Positions 17,557 to 25,900 of a stretch of 64,000 bases of DNA are shown here, in pieces. Below the pieces are notes generated by a model. That model did not search any database, had not been told where the DNA came from, and saw only the letters and a list, made by a program, of their open reading frames with translations. The stretch lies in contig JAIUNZ010000002.1 in the NCBI GenBank assembly GCA_020161455.1, positions 195,091 to 259,090 of the forward strand. The letters are read 5' to 3'. Made by a program: the position numbers and the translations under genes. The stretch is from Bacteroidota bacterium. Its GTDB lineage: Bacteria; Bacteroidota; Bacteroidia; Flavobacteriales; Flavobacteriaceae. Every line of letters begins with the position of its first letter. The first letter of the stretch is position 1.

Positions 17557-17997
17557 ATGAAAACAATTACCATGATTTTATTAACGCTTTTAATGAGCAA
17601 GGGTTGTAGTAACGACGCCAAAAATGATATTTCAAAAGCAGTTTTGCAATATGATGCGCATACACGTGGTTATCATTTGAAAGTGGTAATTTCAAATCAA
17701 ATAGCAACAATTTCTCAGGCAAGAATTCCAGATAGTCCATCTGAACAAATAAAAATTTCAGACGCTGATTGGAAAGAGTTAGTGGGTTGTTTTGAGAAAA
17801 TTAATCTTGAAGAATTGCCAAATTTAAAAGATCCATCTCAAAAACGATTTTATGATGGCGCTGCCATTGCAGAATTGAAAGTGCGTTATCAAGATAAAAA
17901 CTACGAAACAAAAGCGTTTGACCATAATAATCCACCAGCTGAAATTCAACAATTAGTTGATAAAATTGTTTCGTTGGCAAAACCATTAGAAGAGTAA
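17557..17997 (+). CDS. Putative lipoprotein between sufS and sufE
   Basis: 146 residues. The N-terminus is hydrophobic and ends in LLMSKGC, a possible but non-ideal lipobox (Lys at -2), with Cys17 as the candidate lipid site. The mature part (~125 residues) has IKISDADWKELVGCFEKINLEELPNLKDPSQ and a C-terminal helix (PPAEIQQLVDKIVSLAKPL). No family is recognised. It lies 12 bp after sufS and 8 bp before sufE, so it is co-transcribed with suf genes although its product would be in the cell envelope. Any part in Fe-S assembly is unproven. Confidence 0.65.
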   Translation: MKTITMILLTLLMSKGCSNDAKNDISKAVLQYDAHTRGYHLKVVISNQIATISQARIPDSPSEQIKISDADWKELVGCFEKINLEELPNLKDPSQKRFYDGAAIAELKVRYQDKNYETKAFDHNNPPAEIQQLVDKIVSLAKPLEE

Positions 17998-18005
17998 GTA
18001 AAAAA

Positions 18006-18425
18006 ATGACAATACAAGAAATACAAAACGAGATTGTAAATGAGTTTTCGATGTTTGACGACTGGATGCAACGCTACGAGTACATCATCGATTTAGGGAA
18101 AGCACTACCATTAATTGAAGAAAAATATAAGACTGAAGAAAATATCATTAAAGGTTGTCAATCTAAAGTTTGGGTTCATGGCGAAGAGGAAAACGGAAAA
18201 ATAGTTTTTACAGCAGATAGTGATGCTATTTTAACCAAAGGTATCATTGCAATTCTAATTCGAGCTTTTTCCAACCAAAAACCAGAAGCTATTTTAGAAG
18301 CAAATACTGATTTTATTGACGAAATTGGGCTGAAAGAACACTTGTCACCAACACGCGCCAACGGTTTGGTGTCTATGATAAAACAATTAAAAATGTATGC
18401 TTTGGCATATAATGCTAAAAAATAA
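18006..18425 (+). CDS. sufE: Sulfur acceptor protein SufE
   Basis: 139 residues, standard SufE length. The family hallmarks are MFDDWMQRYEYIIDLGKALP at the start and the active-site Cys in IIKGCQSKVWV (about residue 51). The C-terminal block GLKEHLSPTRANGLVSMIKQLK is also conserved. SufE receives the persulfide from SufS, stimulates its desulfurase activity and passes sulfur to SufB. It lies 8 bp after the lipoprotein gene. Downstream, the inverted repeat enclosing the GxxExxY gene begins 14 bp after the sufE stop. Confidence 0.96.
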   Translation: MTIQEIQNEIVNEFSMFDDWMQRYEYIIDLGKALPLIEEKYKTEENIIKGCQSKVWVHGEEENGKIVFTADSDAILTKGIIAILIRAFSNQKPEAILEANTDFIDEIGLKEHLSPTRANGLVSMIKQLKMYALAYNAKK

Positions 18426-18438
18426 TATTAAAATAAAC

Positions 18439-18904
18439 CATATAAGTCATTTAAGTTTTAGTTTAAAATAATGAATGTAACGAAAAGTTATTTAAAAGAT
18501 TTAGTTTATAAAGTTAATGGTGCTGCAATCGAAGTTCATAAAAATATTGGTCCAGGTTTATTAGAAACAGTTTATCATCAATGTTTAATAAAAGAATTTG
18601 AATTTAAAAACATTAATTTTAAATCTGAACTCGAAATTCCTATTAATTATAAAGGTTTTAATTTAGAAACTAAATTGAGATGCGATTTTTTGATTGAAGA
18701 CTTACTTGTTGTAGAATTAAAATCTGTATCAGAAATACATCCAGTTTTTGAAGCTAAATTACTGACTTACATGAATTTATTAAACGCTCCAATTGGATTA
18801 TTAATAAATTTTAATGTAAAAAATATATTTTACGAAGGACAAAAAACATACGTAAATAATCTTTATAACGAATTATGGGATTAAAAACTTAAATGACTTA
18901 TATG
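18439..18904. repeat. 21-bp perfect inverted repeats enclosing the GxxExxY gene (IVS-like element)
   Basis: Left arm 18439-18459 begins CATATAAGTCATTTAAG; the right arm 18884-18904 is its exact inverse over 21 bases. The left arm ends 11 bp before the ATG of the GxxExxY gene. The right arm starts at the last base of that gene's stop codon. The unit lies between sufE (stop at 18425) and the sufT-like gene (start at 18921). It has the same plan as the S23 element at 10036-10458 but an unrelated arm sequence. Confidence 0.85.
18471..18884 (+). CDS. GxxExxY protein (PDDEXK_3-type family)
   Basis: 137 residues. The name-giving motif is seen as GLLETVYHQCL, preceded by NGAAIEVHKNIGPG. Further on are YKGFNLETKLRCDFLIEDLLVVELKSV and HPVFEAKLLTYMNLLNAPIGLLINFN. 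The D...E-x-K pattern (RCDFLIEDLLVVELK) fits a PDDEXK nuclease-like fold. Family members are widespread and scattered in Bacteroidota; their function is not established. Here the gene separates sufE from the sufT-like gene and is bounded by perfect 21-bp inverted repeats. It is more likely part of a small insertion element than a SUF component. Confidence 0.9.
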   Translation: MNVTKSYLKDLVYKVNGAAIEVHKNIGPGLLETVYHQCLIKEFEFKNINFKSELEIPINYKGFNLETKLRCDFLIEDLLVVELKSVSEIHPVFEAKLLTYMNLLNAPIGLLINFNVKNIFYEGQKTYVNNLYNELWD

Positions 18905-18920
18905 TTAAAAAAAATAAAAA

Positions 18921-19244
18921 ATGGAAGAATTTAAAGACGATATCAATTTAGGAGAAAATGTTGTAAAAGTATTGAAAAGTATTTACGACCCAGAAATTCC
19001 TGTTGATATATACGAATTAGGATTGATTTACGACGTGATGATTAATGAAGACAATGAAGTGAAAGTTTTAATGACATTAACATCGCCAAATTGTCCCGTA
19101 GCCGAAACTTTACCTCGTGAAGTGGAAGAAAAAATCCAAAAAATTGAAACTGTTAAATCCTGTGAAGTAGAAATTACTTTTGATCCACCATGGAGTAAAG
19201 ATTTAATGAGTGAAGAAGCAAAATTAGAATTAGGAATGCTATAA
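18921..19244 (+). CDS. sufT: SufT-like DUF59 (MIP18 family) Fe-S assembly protein
   Basis: 107 residues, a single MIP18/DUF59 domain. Key blocks are KSIYDPEIPVDIYELGLIYDV, the TLTSPNCPVAETLPREVEEKI segment with the conserved Cys, and the end FDPPWSKDLMSEEAKLELGML. This family helps Fe-S maturation and is encoded with SUF genes in many bacteria. Location after sufS-sufE supports that role here. It starts 16 bp after the right arm of the GxxExxY element. The symbol is by context; it could also be named as a general DUF59 protein. Confidence 0.92.
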   Translation: MEEFKDDINLGENVVKVLKSIYDPEIPVDIYELGLIYDVMINEDNEVKVLMTLTSPNCPVAETLPREVEEKIQKIETVKSCEVEITFDPPWSKDLMSEEAKLELGML

Positions 19245-19280
19245 TTAAATTCCAAATAATTAAATTCCAAATTCCAAAAA

Positions 19281-19787
19281 ATGGACGAAATAGTTAATAA
19301 AGTTGCCAATTCTGTACTCGAAGTGTTCGATTTAGAAGACTATTATCCTATTGGAATTCGAACGCAAATTGATATTTCACAATGGCTTTTTGAAGGTTTT
19401 TTATTGAAAGAAAAAGATTTTCGTGAAGCTTTAAAAAATCATGATTGGTCACAATATCAAAATCATTATGTAGCAATTCATTGTAAAACGGATGCTATTA
19501 TTCCGGCTTGGGCAAGTATTTTAGTTACAACTTATGCAGCATCATTCGCAAAAAAAGTAGTGTTAGGTACTATAAATGATTTAAATACAGTATTGTATCA
19601 AGAAATTTTAAATCAGCTCGATTATTCCAAATACCAAGACAAACCATTAATTTTAAAAGGTTGTTCAAAAAAACCTGTTCCTGAAAGCGCTTATATTTTT
19701 GCTGTGCAACATCTTCAAAAAGTTGCCAAAAGCATTATGTATGGTGAAGCTTGTTCGGCTGTTCCGTTGTTTAAAAAACAGAAATAA
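19281..19787 (+). CDS. DUF2480 family protein
   Basis: 168 residues, no signal peptide or membrane segment, so cytoplasmic. It begins VNKVANSVLEVFDLEDYYPIGIRTQIDISQWLFEGFLLKE-like and has RE..KNHDWSQYQN, IPAWASILVTTYAA and, near the end, KGCSKKPVPESAYIFAVQHLQKVAKSIMYGEACS. It matches the Bacteroidota-specific DUF2480 family, usually found after the SUF genes. The conserved Cys residues (KGCS, EACS) are suggestive of metal or sulfur handling but this is inference. It is 36 bp after the sufT-like gene; the gap has AATTCCAAA repeats. It is the likely last gene of the suf block. Confidence 0.85.
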   Translation: MDEIVNKVANSVLEVFDLEDYYPIGIRTQIDISQWLFEGFLLKEKDFREALKNHDWSQYQNHYVAIHCKTDAIIPAWASILVTTYAASFAKKVVLGTINDLNTVLYQEILNQLDYSKYQDKPLILKGCSKKPVPESAYIFAVQHLQKVAKSIMYGEACSAVPLFKKQK

Positions 19788-19820
19788 TTAATCTATTATT
19801 TATCAAATAGTTGTGTTTAT

Positions 19821-19851
19821 TTTGGATTAGATAAATGTATTTGTACCTTTG
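19821..19851 (+). promoter_or_regulatory. Bacteroidota-type promoter of the DUF3078 gene
   Basis: -33 TTTG at 19821-19824 and -7 TACCTTTG at 19844-19851 with 19 bp between them, a full match to the flavobacterial consensus, 26 bp before the ATG at 19878. Confidence 0.75.
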
Positions 19852-19877
19852 CACCCGAAAAATTTAAATCTAATAAA

Positions 19878-20768
19878 ATGAAAAAAATTTTACTTTCAGC
19901 TGTATTTTTATTCGCTGTAAATGGTGTTTTTGCTCAAGTTAATGAGAAAGAACTTTTAAAGAAAAACGAAGAAGCCGAAGCTAAACTAAAAGAAGAAAAA
20001 CCTATGGGTTGGACAAAAAAAGGGATGTTTACCGTTTTGGCCAATCAAGCTAGCTTTAACAACTGGTTAGCCGGAGGACAAAGTAGTATTTCGGGAAATA
20101 TTGGCATAAATTATGATTTTAATTATAAAAGTGAACAATGGAATTGGGACAATAAAATCATCGCCGCATATGGTTTGACAAAGCTGAAAGATCAAGATCT
20201 TCAAAAATCGGATGATCGGTTAGTTTTTAATTCTTTGGCAGGCAAAAAAGCTGGAGGATATTGGTTTTACTCATTGTTTTTTAATTTTCAAACGCAATTT
20301 GATTCAGGTTTTGATTTAACATCTGGTAGTAAAACATCACATTTCTTTTCACCTGCCTATTTTCAATTTGGACCAGGTATGATGTGGAAAAAAAGCGATA
20401 ATTTGAAAGTAAATATTGCGCCTGCAACATCAAAATTGATTTTAGTTCATTCACATTTTACTGATTTAGGACCTTCTTTTGGAGTTGAACAAGGTAAATC
20501 TTCCCGTTTTGAGTTTGGTGCCGCTATAAACGGTTACTACAAATTTAATTTAATGGAAAATGTTTCGGTTGAAAATATCCTAAACTTATATTCAAACTAT
20601 ATCGAAGACCCACAAAATGTTGATATTGATTATACCCTGAATATTGTTATGAAAATCAACAAATACTTATCAACCAATTTTGCATTCCAAACTATTTATG
20701 ACGATAACGCTTTTGCAGGTTTTCAAACGCGTCAAGTTATTGGTGTTGGTGTGAATTATGGTTTTTAA
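19878..20768 (+). CDS. DUF3078 outer-membrane protein
   Basis: 296 residues. A signal peptide (LSAVFLFAVNGVFAQ) is followed by a short charged helix (EKELLKKNEEAEAKLKEEK). The rest is amphipathic beta strands with aromatic ends: FNNWLAGGQSSISGNIGINYDFN, WNWDNKIIAAYGLTKL, AYFQFGPGMMWKKSDNLKVN and a final strand VIGVGVNYGF ending in Phe, typical of an outer-membrane barrel. The NNWLAGGQ motif and length match DUF3078. Function unknown. It is monocistronic, with its own promoter and a strong terminator. Confidence 0.85.
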   Translation: MKKILLSAVFLFAVNGVFAQVNEKELLKKNEEAEAKLKEEKPMGWTKKGMFTVLANQASFNNWLAGGQSSISGNIGINYDFNYKSEQWNWDNKIIAAYGLTKLKDQDLQKSDDRLVFNSLAGKKAGGYWFYSLFFNFQTQFDSGFDLTSGSKTSHFFSPAYFQFGPGMMWKKSDNLKVNIAPATSKLILVHSHFTDLGPSFGVEQGKSSRFEFGAAINGYYKFNLMENVSVENILNLYSNYIEDPQNVDIDYTLNIVMKINKYLSTNFAFQTIYDDNAFAGFQTRQVIGVGVNYGF

Positions 20769-20785
20769 ATAACATAAATTTTATA

Positions 20786-20820
20786 AAAATAGCTCCGAAT
20801 TTCGGAGCTATTTTATTTTA
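20786..20820 (+). terminator. Strong Rho-independent terminator after DUF3078
   Basis: 14-bp perfect stem AAAATAGCTCCGAA / TTCGGAGCTATTTT (20786-20799 and 20801-20814), followed by ATTTTA. The A-run on the left also makes it usable in the other direction. Confidence 0.85.
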
Positions 20821-20826
20821 GAAAAA

Positions 20827-20874
20827 ACGATAAGTAATTATTTTCAGCACCTGGGTCTTAACCCGTTTTATCGT
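20827..20874 (-). terminator. Complex hairpin, likely terminator of the mtgA operon
   Basis: Outer stem ACGATAA (20827-20833) with TTATCGT (20868-20874) and an inner GGGT-CTTA-ACCC hairpin (20853-20864). On the minus strand the outer stem is followed by a run of six T. It lies 16 bp after the mtgA stop. The inner stem-loop is more elaborate than a normal terminator. Confidence 0.55.
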
Positions 20875-20889
20875 GAGATGGCGTATTTT

Positions 20890-21570
20890 TTAATATTCTA
20901 TTTTACCAATTTGTCTCATGACACGTTGGATTTTGGCTTTTCTTCTGTTAATGTAAGAAGAAGAGTTGGACGCTTTAAACTTTCTTGGGTTAGGCAATAT
21001 AGCTGCTATTCCTGCAGCTTGTTGTGGTGTTAAATCTTTGGCTGTTGTGCTATACCAATGTCTGGCGGCTTCCTTTGCACCATAGACACCGTTGCCCATT
21101 TCGATGCTATTCAGATACACTTCCATGATGCGTTCTTTTCCCCAAATGAGTTCTATTAGCACTGTGAAATAAGCTTCTAAGCCTTTTCGCAAATAACTTC
21201 TGCCTTGCCAAAGGAATACGTTTTTTGCTGTTTGTTGCGAAATAGTACTTCCGCCTTTAATGCGTTTTCCTTTTTTATTGTTTTTAAATGCTTTTTGCAT
21301 GGCATCAAAGTCAAAACCGCTGTGTTTTAAAAAGTTTCCATCTTCGCTCGCTATTACTGCTTTTTGAAGATTGGGTGAAATATTCTCTAACGGCTCCCAA
21401 TCGTGACTGAAAATAGTTTCGGAATCTTCAAATTTACTTTCTACAACGCGAATGACCATCAATGGAGTAATAGGTACTGGAACCCATTTGAAAATAATGA
21501 CCGAAAGTATGGAAATAGCGAAAAACCACAAAAGGGTTTTCTTTATTAAGTTTAGTATTTTTTTGATCAT
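20890..21570 (-). CDS. mtgA: Monofunctional biosynthetic peptidoglycan transglycosylase
   Basis: 226 residues from the ATG at 21570. The upstream part of the frame overlaps the oxidoreductase and is Arg/Cys-rich shadow sequence, so it was left out. One N-terminal membrane helix (TLLWFFAISILSVIIF) is followed by a glycosyltransferase 51 domain: the catalytic Glu in ASEDGNFLKHSGFDFDAM, then KGGSTISQQTAKNVFLW, the second catalytic region ELIWGKERIMEVYLNSIEMG and QQAAGIAAILPNPRKF. It polymerises lipid II glycan strands on the outer face of the inner membrane. Its ATG overlaps the TGA of the upstream FAD oxidoreductase (ATGA), so translation is coupled. Confidence 0.94.
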   Translation of the reverse strand: MIKKILNLIKKTLLWFFAISILSVIIFKWVPVPITPLMVIRVVESKFEDSETIFSHDWEPLENISPNLQKAVIASEDGNFLKHSGFDFDAMQKAFKNNKKGKRIKGGSTISQQTAKNVFLWQGRSYLRKGLEAYFTVLIELIWGKERIMEVYLNSIEMGNGVYGAKEAARHWYSTTAKDLTPQQAAGIAAILPNPRKFKASNSSSYINRRKAKIQRVMRQIGKIEY

Positions 21571-22685
21571 GCTTGTACTAATTCTGCTAATTCTTTTCCT
21601 ATTAAACTTCCGATTGCAACACCCATTCCGCCTAGTCGAACGCCGCAATATACATGTTCAGATAAATGTTCGACAATTGGGTTTTTGCTGCTGCCAATTC
21701 CCATGATGCCACTCCAACGATGTGCGATTTTGAAATTGGTATCGGGTAAAATTACTTCTTTTAGCAAATCTTCCAAACGATTTTGAATTTTTTCTGTTTG
21801 GGCTAATTCGGTTGTGGTTTCTCCTTCAAAATCAATATTTCTTCCGCCGCCTAATAATATTCTATCGTCTATGTTTCTAAAATAATAATAACCTTTGTCG
21901 AGATGAAATGTTCCTTTGATGTCTAAATTTGGAATTGGCTCAGTGATTAAAACTTGCGCTCTGGCGGGTTTCACGTGGTTATTAGTTAACTTTTGTGCAA
22001 AACCATTGGTGGCAAACAATAGTTTTTTGGTTGTGAAGCTGAAATCGTTTAGTGCTACTTCAACGCCATTCGTGTTTTCAGAATAACTGTTGACCATTAC
22101 TTGATTTAATATGAGAATATTGTTGGAAATGGCTTTTTGTAATAAGGTTTGCATCATCTTTCCAGTGTCGATTTGTGCTTCAAATGGATTGAAGATGAGG
22201 TATTCTTTGATTTCTTTGAAATTAAAACGATCTACTTCTTTGGTGAAGACATCATTTTTGAAGAATGGTTTTAGTACTTCATTAATGAATGGAATTTTTT
22301 GTAAACATTCATTATAACTGCTTTCAGCATCTTTTAAAAACAATTCATAACCTCCAAAAGGTTTGAAATCTATAGCTGCATCTCCAAGGTTTTTTCTAAG
22401 CAATTGCAAACCATTCCACCGTTTTTGAATCAATTGAACCACTTCTTCCTCAGTATGCGATTTTAAATCGTCTATGATTTCAGAGATACTTCCAAAACAA
22501 GCAAACCCAGCATTTTTTGTACTGGCACCTTGTGGCAACATTCCTTTTTCTAGAATTAATATTTTACTATTTGGATATTTTTCTCGTAACGTCAAGGCAC
22601 AATGCAATCCGACGATTCCGCTACCTACTATGGTGTAATCTACATCAGAAAACCATGTTTTTTGTTCCCAATAACTTAGATTCAT
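21567..22685 (-). CDS. FAD-dependent oxidoreductase (DAO family)
   Basis: 372 residues from the ATG at 22685 (MNLSYWEQKTWF); nine more codons are open upstream. The N-terminal Rossmann motif is YTIVGSGIVGLHCALTL (GxGxxG) followed by ILILEKG. The centre has KPFGGYELF, and the C-terminal FAD-binding end is HRWSGIMGIGSSKNPIVE and GVRLGGMGVAIGSLIGKELAEL. It belongs to the D-amino-acid oxidase/glycine oxidase superfamily; the substrate amine cannot be told from sequence. It is coupled to mtgA by a 4-bp overlap, so a link to cell-wall amino acids is possible but only inferred. Confidence 0.88.
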   Translation of the reverse strand: MNLSYWEQKTWFSDVDYTIVGSGIVGLHCALTLREKYPNSKILILEKGMLPQGASTKNAGFACFGSISEIIDDLKSHTEEEVVQLIQKRWNGLQLLRKNLGDAAIDFKPFGGYELFLKDAESSYNECLQKIPFINEVLKPFFKNDVFTKEVDRFNFKEIKEYLIFNPFEAQIDTGKMMQTLLQKAISNNILILNQVMVNSYSENTNGVEVALNDFSFTTKKLLFATNGFAQKLTNNHVKPARAQVLITEPIPNLDIKGTFHLDKGYYYFRNIDDRILLGGGRNIDFEGETTTELAQTEKIQNRLEDLLKEVILPDTNFKIAHRWSGIMGIGSSKNPIVEHLSEHVYCGVRLGGMGVAIGSLIGKELAELVQA

Positions 22686-22906
22686 TTGGAAATTTTTTTG
22701 ATAAAAATACACTTTTTACAGAAATAATTCACAAGTAGTTAAAAAATAATTATGCATATTTCAGTCAAACGCCTTTATTTATGCGGATGCTTTAAAATAT
22801 AAACATGTAGTTTGTCGATTTGTTAATAAATTAGAGTTTTGGTTTAAATATGTATAAAAAATAATTCTACATTTAAAATCTATTTTTAACTAACACCAAA
22901 ATTATT

Positions 22907-25900
22907 ATGAAGTACAAATTACTTTCGGTGGCTTTGATGGCTTTTGCAAGTTTTACTTTTGCACAAAGTAAAAGTTCGCTATGGAATGCTACCAACAAAA
23001 TGAACGATAAGGTTGCTCTTAATGAAAGATTACAATTACCAGAAAACCAAGTTTTCGAATTGAATTTAAACGGATTAAGGACTAGTTTAACCACAGCACC
23101 AAAACGAACGACAAAAGGGCAATCGGAAAATATACTTTTAATTCCAACTGCTTCGGGTTCTTTAGAGCGTTATAAAATTTATGAGAATTCCATTATGGAG
23201 CCAGGTTTGGCGGAACGTTATCCTGAAATCAAATCGTATATTGGAATTGGAGTTGATAATCCTTCGGCAACAGTTTATTTTAGTGTTTCGCCATTGGGGT
23301 TTAAAGGGATGGTTTTGAGTGCTGATAAAGCAGCGGAGTTTATAGAGCCAATCACTACAGATTTGACTACTTATACAGTATATAGAAAATCGGATAAAGC
23401 AGCCTCTTTGACACCGTTTGAGTGTTCGGTTATTGATGTTATTAAACCAACAGAGGCTTCAGCAACAATGTTGCGCCCAAATGCTGATGATGCTACTATG
23501 AGAACTTTTAGATTGGCGATGTCCGTTACTGGAGAATACACGTCTTATTTTGGCGGTACAAAAGCTTTGGCTTTGGCTGCTATCAATAATACGATGACGC
23601 GTGTTAATGGTATTTTTGAAAAAGATTTTGGTGCAAGAATGGTGTTGATTGCTAATACCGATGCTGTTATCTATACTAATGCTTCTACCGATCCTTATTC
23701 AGCGGCTTCTACAGGAGCTGGTGGCGCATGGAACACGGAATTACAAAACACTTTGACTTCTGTTATTGGAAATGCTGCTTATGACATTGGACATTTGTTT
23801 GGTGCATCTGGTGGTGGTGGAAACGCGGGTTGTATAGGTTGTATTTGTGTTGATGATACTTCTAGTACTACCGACAAAAATAAAGGAAGTGGATTTACTT
23901 CGCCTGCAGACGGTATTCCAGCCGGTGATAATTTTGATGTGGATTATGTAGCGCATGAAATGGGTCATCAATTTGGTGCCAATCATACGTTTACCCATAG
24001 TAATGAAGGAACTGGTGTTCAAATGGAACCAGGAAGTGGCTCAACAATTATGGGTTATGCTGGAATTACTACTAAAGATGTTCAGCCACATTCGGATGCT
24101 TATTTTCATGCGATAAGTATTCAACAGGTTACTAATAATTTGAAAACAAAAACATGTTCTGTTAATACTGCCACAGGAAATTCCGTGCCTACGGCTAACG
24201 CTGGTTTGGATTATACAGTGCCTAAAAGTACTCCGTTTATGCTGACAGGAACGGCAACAGATGCTAATGGTGATGCGCTTACGTATAACTGGGAGCAAAT
24301 GGATTCTCAAACAACTTCAGCTGTACCAAGTGCTACAAAAACAAGTGGTGTAAATTTCAGGTCTTATAATTCCTCTTCATCTCCAACAAGATATTTTCCA
24401 ACGATGTCTTCGGTATTGTCAGGAGCACTTTATACTGCAGGAAGCGAATTGAATGTTGAGTATTTACCTTCTGTAGCACGAACGTTAAATTTTAGACTGA
24501 CCGTTAGAGATAACAGAGCAGGTGGACCAGCAAACAATAGTGACGATATGAAAGTTACGGTTACAACTTCAGCTGGACCATTTACGGTTTCGTCGCCAAA
24601 TACTGCTGTATCTTATGTTGGTGGAACTACACAAACGGTTACTTGGGCTGTTGCAGGAACGACTGCAAATGGTGTAAACTGTGCTAATGTTGATGTTTTG
24701 TTGTCAACAGATGGTGGAAACAACTGGACTACTATTTTGGCTGCTACTCCAAATGATGGAACGCAAGCTGTAACTATTCCAAATACACCAAGTACTTCTT
24801 GTAGAATTATGGTAAAAGGAACGAATCATATTTTCTTTGACGTTTCGAATACTAACTTTACGATTACTGCTGGTTCTGCTCCAGACACACAAGCTCCAAC
24901 GGCTCCAACATTGGCAGCTTCTGGAACTACTCAAACTACAACTAACTTATCTTGGTCTGGTGCTACGGATAACGTTGGCGTAACAGGATATGATGTTTAT
25001 CAAGGAGCGGCATTGTTGGGTTCTACTGCTACTTCAACATATGCTGTTACAGGATTGATGGCTTCAACTACTTATACTTTTACGGTTAAAGCCAAAGATG
25101 CTGCAGGAAATATTTCAGTGGCAAGTAATACAGTTAGTGTTACTACTTCGGCACCTGCTGGAGATACACAAGCTCCAACAGCTCCAACATTGGCGGCTTC
25201 GGGAACTACTCAAACGACAACTAACTTATCATGGTCAGGTGCTACAGATAATGTTGGTGTTACAGGATATGATGTTTATCAAGGAGCGGCATTGTTGGGT
25301 TCTACTGCTTCTACAACTTATGCAGTTACTGGATTGTCTGCTTCTACAGCCTATTCATTTACAGTAAGAGCAAAAGATGCGGCAGGAAATGTTTCTGTTG
25401 CAAGTAATACGGTTAGTGTTACTACACTTTCTGCTGGAATTACTTATTGCACTTCGCAAGGAAACAGTATTAATGACGAATTTATTGGAAGAGTACAAAT
25501 AGGTTCAATTGATAATACTTCTGGTGGCATTTCGGGATATGTAGATTATACTTCGTTATCCACCAATTTAACTCAAGGTGCAGCTGCTACTATTACTATT
25601 ACGCCAACATGGACTGGAAGCACCTATAGTGAAGGTTATGCCGTATTTATTGATTATAACCAAGATGGTGATTTTGATGATGCTGGTGAAACTGTTTGGA
25701 GTAAAGCTACTTCAACGACTACACCTGCTGTTGGAACATTTTCGGTGCCAACTGGTGCAACTTCTGGTGCTACAAGAATGAGAGTTTCAATGAAATATAA
25801 TGGTACACCAACAGCTTGTGAAACGTTCTCTTACGGACAAGTAGAAGATTATACAGTAAACATTGTTGTGGCTGCTGGCGACACTACTGCTCCGTCAACT

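Noticed and set aside
21571..21648. Extended N-terminus of MtgA
   Set aside because: The extra Arg/Cys-rich residues are the shadow of the oxidoreductase gene; the ATG at 21570 overlaps its stop as in coupled genes.
23741..24310. Minus-strand frames inside the metalloprotease
   Set aside because: Low-complexity Ser/Thr/Ile/Arg translation opposite a clear protease domain; no start context.
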